NCBI GenBank assembly: GCA_900769405.1
Contig: CAAGGL010000008.1
Location: 106,654-170,653, forward strand
DNA from: an uncultured Alistipes sp.
GTDB lineage: Bacteria; Bacteroidota; Bacteroidia; Bacteroidales; Rikenellaceae
Direction: 5' to 3'
Length of the DNA stretch: 64,000 bases
This document shows, in pieces, positions 59,379-64,000 of the stretch. The notes under the pieces are model-generated. The model did no database searches. It saw nothing but the letters and a program-made list of their open reading frames with translations, and was not told the DNA's origin. The translations under genes were made by a program, and so were the position numbers. Positions within the stretch are counted from its first letter, which is position 1. Each line of letters begins with the position of its first letter.

Positions 59379-59527
59379 TTGGATCGTAAATAAGACCGCA
59401 CTCCGTTTGGGGTGCGTTTTTATTTGCCCACACATACACAACTCACATTTTCGCCCTTAAAATTCACTAAATCAAAGAAAATAATTATGAATTTTGATTC
59501 TTGAATTTTGAATTGAATAAAAATTGC

Positions 59528-59535
59528 TATCTTTG
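59528..59535 (+). promoter_or_regulatory. -7 box of pdxA
   Basis: TATCTTTG, 27 nt before ATG 59563. Confidence 0.6.
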
Positions 59536-59562
59536 TAAGTTGATAAGTACACTAAAAACACA

Positions 59563-60660
59563 ATGAGTGATAATAAAATACGAGTAGGTATCACGCAGGG
59601 CGACACCAACGGCATCGGTTGGGAGGTCATCATCAAGACCTTTGCCGACAGCCGTATGGCCGAAATGTGCACCCCCGTGATCTACGGCTCGCCCAAAGTG
59701 GCGACATATTATAAGAATCGACTGAGCGATGTGGAGGGTTTCGTCTATAACCCTATTCAGTCGGCTTCGCAGGCACGCCGCGGCAAGGTCAATATCATCG
59801 ACTGCGGCCCCTCGGAGATCCCCATCGAGGTCGGAAAGGCTACGGCGGCGGCAGGTGCAGCGGCGGTAGCGGCATTGAAGGCTGCCGTTAAGGATCTGAA
59901 AGAGGGCGAGATCGACGTTCTCGTTACGGCTCCGATCAACAAGGAGAGCGCACAGAGCGACGAGTTCCGATATACGGGTCACACCGAGTTTTTGGCTGCC
60001 GAGTTGGAGGGCGAGCCGATGATGATGATGTGCAGCGAGGTGTTGCGCGTAGGTCTGATGACGATCCACATTCCGCTGGCAGAGGTATCGAAGGCGATCT
60101 CGAAGGAGAAGATCGTCGAGGCTCTGCGCCGTCTGCGCGCTACGTTGCGTAGCGACTTCGCCATTGTCGAGCCGCGCATTGCGGTGCTGGCGCTCAATCC
60201 CCACGCGGGTGACGGCGGTCTGCTCGGCAAGGAGGAGCAGGAGGTGATTCGTCCCGCCGTGCAGGAGGCTTTCGAGCAGAAGGTGCTGGCGTTCGGCCCC
60301 TTTGCGGCAGATGGTTTCTTCGCAAGTGGCGCGTTCAAGAAGTATGACGCGGTGCTGGCGATGTATCACGATCAGGGTTTGGCTCCGTTCAAGACCATTT
60401 CGCCTGAGGGTGTGAACTTTACGGCGGCTCTGTCGGAGGTACGCACTTCGCCCGATCACGGTGTCGCATACGACATTGCGGGTAAGGATTTGGCCGATCC
60501 GCAGTCGATGCGCGAGGCGATCTATGCTGCGATCGACATCTTCGAGAATCGTCGTCGCTGGGCGCAGATGAATGCCAATCCGTTGCAGCACTTCGAGCGC
60601 GAGAAGGGTCGCGACGTTTCGGTGCACGACTTGAAGTTGCCAGAGGCAGCAGAGGATTAA
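59563..60660 (+). CDS. pdxA: 4-hydroxythreonine-4-phosphate dehydrogenase
   Basis: A 365-aa NAD-dependent enzyme of DXP-dependent pyridoxal-phosphate synthesis. RVGITQGDTNGIGWEVIIK opens the family fold. Metal-binding histidines lie in TGHTEFLAAELEG, and AMYHDQGLAPFK and RTSPDHGVAYDIAGK are highly conserved. The small membrane-protein gene follows after 22 nt. Confidence 0.94.
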   Translation: MSDNKIRVGITQGDTNGIGWEVIIKTFADSRMAEMCTPVIYGSPKVATYYKNRLSDVEGFVYNPIQSASQARRGKVNIIDCGPSEIPIEVGKATAAAGAAAVAALKAAVKDLKEGEIDVLVTAPINKESAQSDEFRYTGHTEFLAAELEGEPMMMMCSEVLRVGLMTIHIPLAEVSKAISKEKIVEALRRLRATLRSDFAIVEPRIAVLALNPHAGDGGLLGKEEQEVIRPAVQEAFEQKVLAFGPFAADGFFASGAFKKYDAVLAMYHDQGLAPFKTISPEGVNFTAALSEVRTSPDHGVAYDIAGKDLADPQSMREAIYAAIDIFENRRRWAQMNANPLQHFEREKGRDVSVHDLKLPEAAED

Positions 60661-60682
60661 TCGACTAAATAGTAAATGCGAT

Positions 60683-60895
60683 ATGGATTCAAAAATGCAG
60701 TTAAAGCTCAATGTTGGCTTGCGAAGCGTATTGATCGTAATGGCAATCGTACTGTTGGGCATCAATGTAAATAACTATATCGCAACGAAGGCGATTAATT
60801 GGATCATCACTCTGACCGCAGTTATAATATTGCTGAGTTCGGTTTTCTTTCTCATCTACGCATTGCGCGAGTTGAAAAAGAGCAACAAGCAATAA
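60683..60895 (+). CDS. small two-span membrane protein
   Basis: A 70-aa protein with two hydrophobic segments (VLIVMAIVLLGINVNNYI and WIITLTAVIILLSSVFFLIY) joined by a short polar loop and ended by a basic tail (LRELKKSNKQ). Function unknown. It is probably in the pdxA transcript and is followed by a heptamer repeat and then thrS. Confidence 0.75.
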   Translation: MDSKMQLKLNVGLRSVLIVMAIVLLGINVNNYIATKAINWIITLTAVIILLSSVFFLIYALRELKKSNKQ

Positions 60896-60900
60896 CCCAA

Positions 60901-60921
60901 ATTGTGAATTGTGAATTGTGA
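60901..60921. repeat. (ATTGTGA)3 tandem repeat
   Basis: Three exact copies of a 7-base unit lie in the 120-nt gap between the small membrane-protein gene and thrS. Confidence 0.8.
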
Positions 60922-61015
60922 ATTATTATAACGCCGACCGCCGTGTATTCCGTCTCGTAATTGTGGGAGCGCGGTGTGAGGAAAACTAACAACAAAAAAA
61001 ACAAACAACAAAACA

Positions 61016-62965
61016 ATGATGAAAATCACTTTCCCCGACGGCAGCATTCGTGAGTATGCCAAAGGGACTACGGCGATGCAGATCGCCGAGAGCATCAGCC
61101 AGCGTTTGGCACAGGAAGTGCTGGCGGCTGAGGTTAATGGCGAGGTTCGCGACCTGAACCTGCCGATCAATGATGACAGCCACGTGAAGCTGCTCAAATG
61201 GGACGATGATGAGGGTAAGCACGCATTCTGGCACACCTCGTCGCACCTGCTGGCAGAGGCTTTGGAGGCACTGTACCCGGGTATCAAGTTCGGTATCGGT
61301 CCCGCAATCGAGAACGGTTTCTACTACGACGTTGATTGTCCCGTGCCCATCACCGAGAGCGACCTGCCGCGTATCGAGCAGAAGATGATGGAGTTGGCTC
61401 GCACCAAGGAGGCTGTCGTACGCACCGAAGTGGCTAAGGCTGAGGCTCTGCGTACATTCACCGAGAAGGGCGACCAGTACAAAGTTGAGCTGATCGAGGC
61501 TTTGGAGGACGGCACAATTTCGTTCTACACCAATGGCGCGTTCACCGACCTCTGCCGTGGTCCGCACCTGCCCAACACAGGATTAATCAAGGCTATCAAA
61601 CTGACCTCGGTTGCAGGCGCTTACTGGCGTGGCGACGAGAAGCGTCAGATGCTGACCCGTATATATGGTATCTCGTTCCCCAAGAAGTCGATGCTCGATG
61701 AGTATCTGGCTATGATGGAGGAGGCTAAGAAGCGCGACCACCGTAAGCTCGGCAAGGAGTTGGAGTTGTTCGCATTCTCGCAGCGCGTAGGCCAGGGTCT
61801 GCCTCTGTGGTTGCCTAAGGGTGCCGCGCTGCGCGACCGTTTGGAGCAGTTCCTGCGCCGTGTGCAGAAGGCTTATGGCTACCAGCAGGTTATCACCCCG
61901 CACATCGGTAATAAGGAGCTCTATGTAACTTCGGGCCACTACGCAAAGTATGGTAAGGATTCGTTCCAGCCGATCCACACCCCCATCGAGGGCGAGGAGT
62001 ATCTGCTCAAACCGATGAACTGCCCCCACCACTGCGAGATCTACAAGACCAAGCCCCGTTCGTATAAGGATCTGCCTTTGCGTCTGGCTGAGTTCGGTAC
62101 GGTATATCGCTACGAGCAGAGCGGTGAGTTGCACGGTCTGACCCGTGTACGCGGTTTCACGCAGGACGACGCTCATATGTTCGTGCGCCCCGACCAGCTG
62201 TTGGAGGAGTTCGAGAAGGTTATCGACATCATTCTCTATATCTTCAAGACCTTGAAGTTCGACAACTACACCGCTCAGGTTTCGTTGCGCGATCCCAACA
62301 ACAAGGAGAAGTATATCGGTTCGGACGAGAACTGGGAGAAGGCCGAGCAGGCAATCATCGACGCTGCGAAGGAGAAGGGTCTGAATACCGTTGTTGAGTA
62401 TGGCGAGGCTGCATTCTACGGCCCGAAGCTCGACTTTATGGTTAAGGACGCTATCGGTCGTAAGTGGCAGCTGGGTACCATTCAGGTGGACTACAACCTG
62501 CCCGAGCGTTTCGACCTGACCTACACCGGCGCCGACGACAAACCCCACCGCCCGATTATGATCCACCGCGCACCGTTCGGTTCGATGGAGCGTTTCGTGG
62601 CTGTGCTGTTGGAGCATACCGCAGGTAAGTTCCCGCTGTGGCTCTCGCCCGACCAGGTGGCTGTGCTGCCCATCAGCGAGAAGTTCAACGACTACGCCGA
62701 GAAGGTTACCGACTACCTCAACCGCAACGACGTACGCGCTCAGATCGACAACCGTAACGAGAAGATCGGTCGTAAGATCCGCGATAACGAGTTGAAGCGT
62801 ATCCCCTACCTGCTGATCGTGGGTGAGAAGGAGCAGGCCGATGGTCTGGTTTCGGTACGCGTTCAGGGTGAGGGCGACAAGGGTCAGATGACTATGGAGG
62901 CCTTCCGCGACCTGATCCTCGAAAAGGTGAAGGAGGAGACCGCAGGTAACGACAAAGTTCAGTAA
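61016..62965 (+). CDS. thrS: threonine--tRNA ligase
   Basis: A 649-aa class-II synthetase. An N-terminal TGS domain (about 1-60), the zinc-editing domain with HTSSHLLAEALEALYPG, then the catalytic core. The core has motif 1 (FLRRVQKAYGYQQVITP), the zinc residue in PMNCPHHCEIYKT, motif 2 RYEQSGELHGLTRVRGFTQD and motif 3 GSMERFVAVLLE. The C-terminal anticodon domain follows. The start may be ATG 61016 or 61019 (MKITFPDG). infC lies 37 nt downstream with a separate ribosome-binding site. Confidence 0.95.
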   Translation: MMKITFPDGSIREYAKGTTAMQIAESISQRLAQEVLAAEVNGEVRDLNLPINDDSHVKLLKWDDDEGKHAFWHTSSHLLAEALEALYPGIKFGIGPAIENGFYYDVDCPVPITESDLPRIEQKMMELARTKEAVVRTEVAKAEALRTFTEKGDQYKVELIEALEDGTISFYTNGAFTDLCRGPHLPNTGLIKAIKLTSVAGAYWRGDEKRQMLTRIYGISFPKKSMLDEYLAMMEEAKKRDHRKLGKELELFAFSQRVGQGLPLWLPKGAALRDRLEQFLRRVQKAYGYQQVITPHIGNKELYVTSGHYAKYGKDSFQPIHTPIEGEEYLLKPMNCPHHCEIYKTKPRSYKDLPLRLAEFGTVYRYEQSGELHGLTRVRGFTQDDAHMFVRPDQLLEEFEKVIDIILYIFKTLKFDNYTAQVSLRDPNNKEKYIGSDENWEKAEQAIIDAAKEKGLNTVVEYGEAAFYGPKLDFMVKDAIGRKWQLGTIQVDYNLPERFDLTYTGADDKPHRPIMIHRAPFGSMERFVAVLLEHTAGKFPLWLSPDQVAVLPISEKFNDYAEKVTDYLNRNDVRAQIDNRNEKIGRKIRDNELKRIPYLLIVGEKEQADGLVSVRVQGEGDKGQMTMEAFRDLILEKVKEETAGNDKVQ

Positions 62966-62988
62966 AATAAGAAGTTTTATTAACCAAT

Positions 62989-62994
62989 AGGAGG
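62989..62994 (+). promoter_or_regulatory. strong Shine-Dalgarno before infC
   Basis: AGGAGG ends 8 nt before the AUA at 63003, ideal spacing. Such perfect sites are rare in this window, and this one defines the infC start. Confidence 0.85.
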
Positions 62995-63002
62995 ACAAAA
63001 CT

Positions 63003-63611
63003 ATAAACACTACAAAACCATTTCCGCCGAGGAACAACAACGCAGGCAACCAGAACGGTGGCCAGCGTCCTAACGGGCCACGCCGCCCCGAAAAGGAGAA
63101 TCCTCATCGCATCAATGACGAGATCACCGCACCGCAGGTACGCGTCGTTGGCGACAATATCGAAAACCCCGTCGTGCTCTCGATTCGTGAGGCTATCAAG
63201 TTGGCCGACGAGATGGAGCTCGACCTGATCGAGATTTCGCCCAAGGCCGATCCCCCGGTGTGCCGCATTGCCGACTATCAGAAGTTCCTGTATCAGCAGA
63301 AGCGTAAGGCTAAGGAGATCAAGGCCAAAGCCGTGAAGGTCGTAATCAAGGAGATCCGTTTCGGTCCGCAGACCGACGACCACGATTACAACTTCAAGTT
63401 GCGCCACGCCGAGAACTTCTTGAAGGAGGGCGCAAAGGTGAAGGCATACGTCTTCTTCCGTGGTCGTTCGATCGTCTTCAAGGAGCAGGGCGAGATCCTG
63501 TTGCTGCGCTTCGCTACCGATTTGGAGGAGCTGGCAAAGGTTGAGCAGATGCCCAAGCTCGACGGCAAGAAGATGACGATGATGCTCGCACCCAAACCCA
63601 AGAAGGGTTAA
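63003..63611 (+). CDS. infC: translation initiation factor IF-3 with AUA start codon
   Basis: A 202-aa IF-3, which keeps 30S and 50S subunits apart and checks the start codon. The downstream ATG at 63174 would cut off the conserved N-terminal domain (HRINDEITAPQVRVVGDN), so translation must begin earlier. No ATG, GTG or TTG is available in frame, but ATA 63003 follows a perfect AGGAGG by 8 nt and is in frame. IF-3 genes commonly use a rare start so that IF-3 limits its own synthesis. Core motifs are DLIEISPKADPPVCRIADYQ, KEIRFGPQTDDHDYNFKLRH and VKAYVFFRGRS. The usual next genes, rpmI and rplT, are not present downstream. Confidence 0.9.
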   Translation: MNTTKPFPPRNNNAGNQNGGQRPNGPRRPEKENPHRINDEITAPQVRVVGDNIENPVVLSIREAIKLADEMELDLIEISPKADPPVCRIADYQKFLYQQKRKAKEIKAKAVKVVIKEIRFGPQTDDHDYNFKLRHAENFLKEGAKVKAYVFFRGRSIVFKEQGEILLLRFATDLEELAKVEQMPKLDGKKMTMMLAPKPKKG

Positions 63612-63807
63612 TCGGGTCGCGCGCTGAGAGTTTAGCGATTTCGTACGCATGTCGGCCGTGAGGTCGGCAGCACGGACCATACAAACGGGTCGGCGCGGGG
63701 TGACGTTTGTGCTCCGCGTTGCGCCGCCTTGCAAGTAGGCTCGTGCCACAGTGTTTGAAACTCCTTCTGCGGTCGAGGGTGCGCCCTCACCGATAGATTT
63801 ACCCAAA
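63612..63807. other. GC-rich noncoding region after infC
   Basis: About 195 nt with no convincing coding frame but several possible hairpins, e.g. GTCGGCC-GTGA-GGTCGGC near 63653-63671, GGCGCGGGG/CCGCGTTGCGCC near 63692-63725 and GAGGGTGCGCCCTC near 63776. It ends at a terminator, so it may be a 3' untranslated region or a small RNA. No known family was matched. Confidence 0.4.
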
Positions 63808-63840
63808 CCGCCCACGCAATAAAATGCGTGGGCGGTTTTC
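63806..63840 (+). terminator. intrinsic terminator after infC
   Basis: AAACCGCCCACGCA pairs perfectly with TGCGTGGGCGGTTT around ATAAA, ending TTTTCG. Confidence 0.88.
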
Positions 63841-63933
63841 GTTATGCGGAGAATTAAGATGCAAAATTCAAAATTATTTACTTTACATAATGCTTTTGTG
63901 TGTAGTAGAGTCCTAAAATAAAACTCTCAAACG

Positions 63934-63952
63934 CGAAATCCGACGGATTTCG
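63934..63952 (-). terminator. hairpin before the window edge, possible terminator
   Basis: CGAAATCC and GGATTTCG are perfect arms with a 3-nt loop. On the minus strand it lies just beyond a possible gene end and leads into T-rich sequence. Confidence 0.45.
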
Positions 63953-63955
63953 TTC

Positions 63956-64000
63956 TTATCGGCGGGTGGCGGCCGCATCGTCCTCGCGCGCCGCTGCTCG
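63956..64000 (-). CDS. possible C-terminal end of a minus-strand gene
   Basis: The last 45 nt read on the minus strand give a short frame ending in TAA (63956-63958), with residues AAAREDDAAATRR. Codon choice matches the window, and a hairpin follows the stop. Too short to identify or to be sure it is coding. Confidence 0.3.
   Translation of the reverse strand, partial: RAAAREDDAAATRR

Noticed and set aside
58456..60921. CRISPR array
   Set aside because: The repeats are only 7 bases with no spacers; no cas genes occur.
63640..63680. Signal recognition particle RNA
   Set aside because: The fold resembles the conserved helix, but the tetraloop is GTGA and the GGAAGG motif is absent.

Overview
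The window looks like a chromosomal segment of a Bacteroidota (Bacteroidales) bacterium, most like Alistipes/Rikenellaceae. Seen directly: more than twenty promoters of the Bacteroidota type (-7 TAnnTTTG, often with TTG or TTTG about 20 nt upstream), almost no Shine-Dalgarno sequences, moderately high G+C with CGC/GAG/GTG-rich codons, and Bacteroidota-type gene families (carboxypeptidase-regulatory-domain TonB receptors, DUF3108, DUF3127, RpoZ-like protein, two-subunit methylmalonyl-CoA mutase). The genus is an inference. No phage, integrase, insertion sequence, CRISPR array or defence operon was found; almost everything is core metabolism and information processing.

Layout. 1-4500: the N-terminus of an unknown gene, a DUF819 membrane protein, a DJ-1-like protein, purM and two lipoproteins. 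4559-7831: RidA, then a histidine-rich small membrane protein and a TonB-dependent receptor forming a probable metal-uptake pair. 7889-13417 (minus): ruvB; a 43-aa ORF and an ECF sigma factor; a class-III aminotransferase, trmH, rsgA and cvpA in an overlapping operon. 13510-17681: a GH2-fold protein lacking both catalytic glutamates, convergent with wbqC and ispG. 17770-24755: recG, DUF3108, a coiled-coil membrane protein, a cell-wall amidase and a PHP phosphoesterase. 24870-27079 (minus): an orphan gene with a structured upstream element, a probable 6S RNA, rpoZ and bamD. 27395-32824: an alpha-oxoamine synthase, a GDPD, an EamA transporter, an Ntn hydrolase, tRNA-His and ferritin. 32910-37362 (minus): lipoprotein, DUF3127, cyclophilin, then acpP-fabF-rnc-radC. 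37519-54104: purN-pepE, yraN, waaA, glyS, a 34-aa peptide, ruvX, def, a second TonB-like receptor, a flavodiiron protein, a phosphoesterase, a nitroreductase, ftsY, rimO, a coiled-coil protein-zapA and rny. 54346-58343 (minus): the methylmalonyl-CoA mutase pair. 58764-64000: a MORN-repeat protein, pdxA, a small membrane protein, thrS, infC with an AUA start, a structured noncoding tail and a possible gene end.

Themes. Envelope building is prominent (BamD, WaaA, AcpP/FabF, amidase, alpha-oxoamine synthase possibly for sphingo- or sulfonolipids). Iron and oxygen handling is represented by ferritin, flavodiiron protein and nitroreductase. The most interesting unexplained material is not a large gene cluster but (i) the doubly mutated GH2 protein, (ii) the orphan gene at 24870-25334 with a promoter-bearing, heavily base-paired upstream element, (iii) two noncoding-RNA candidates (next to rpoZ; between zapA and rny), and (iv) the infC AUA start preceded by a rare strong Shine-Dalgarno. 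I did not find a convincing new multi-gene system.
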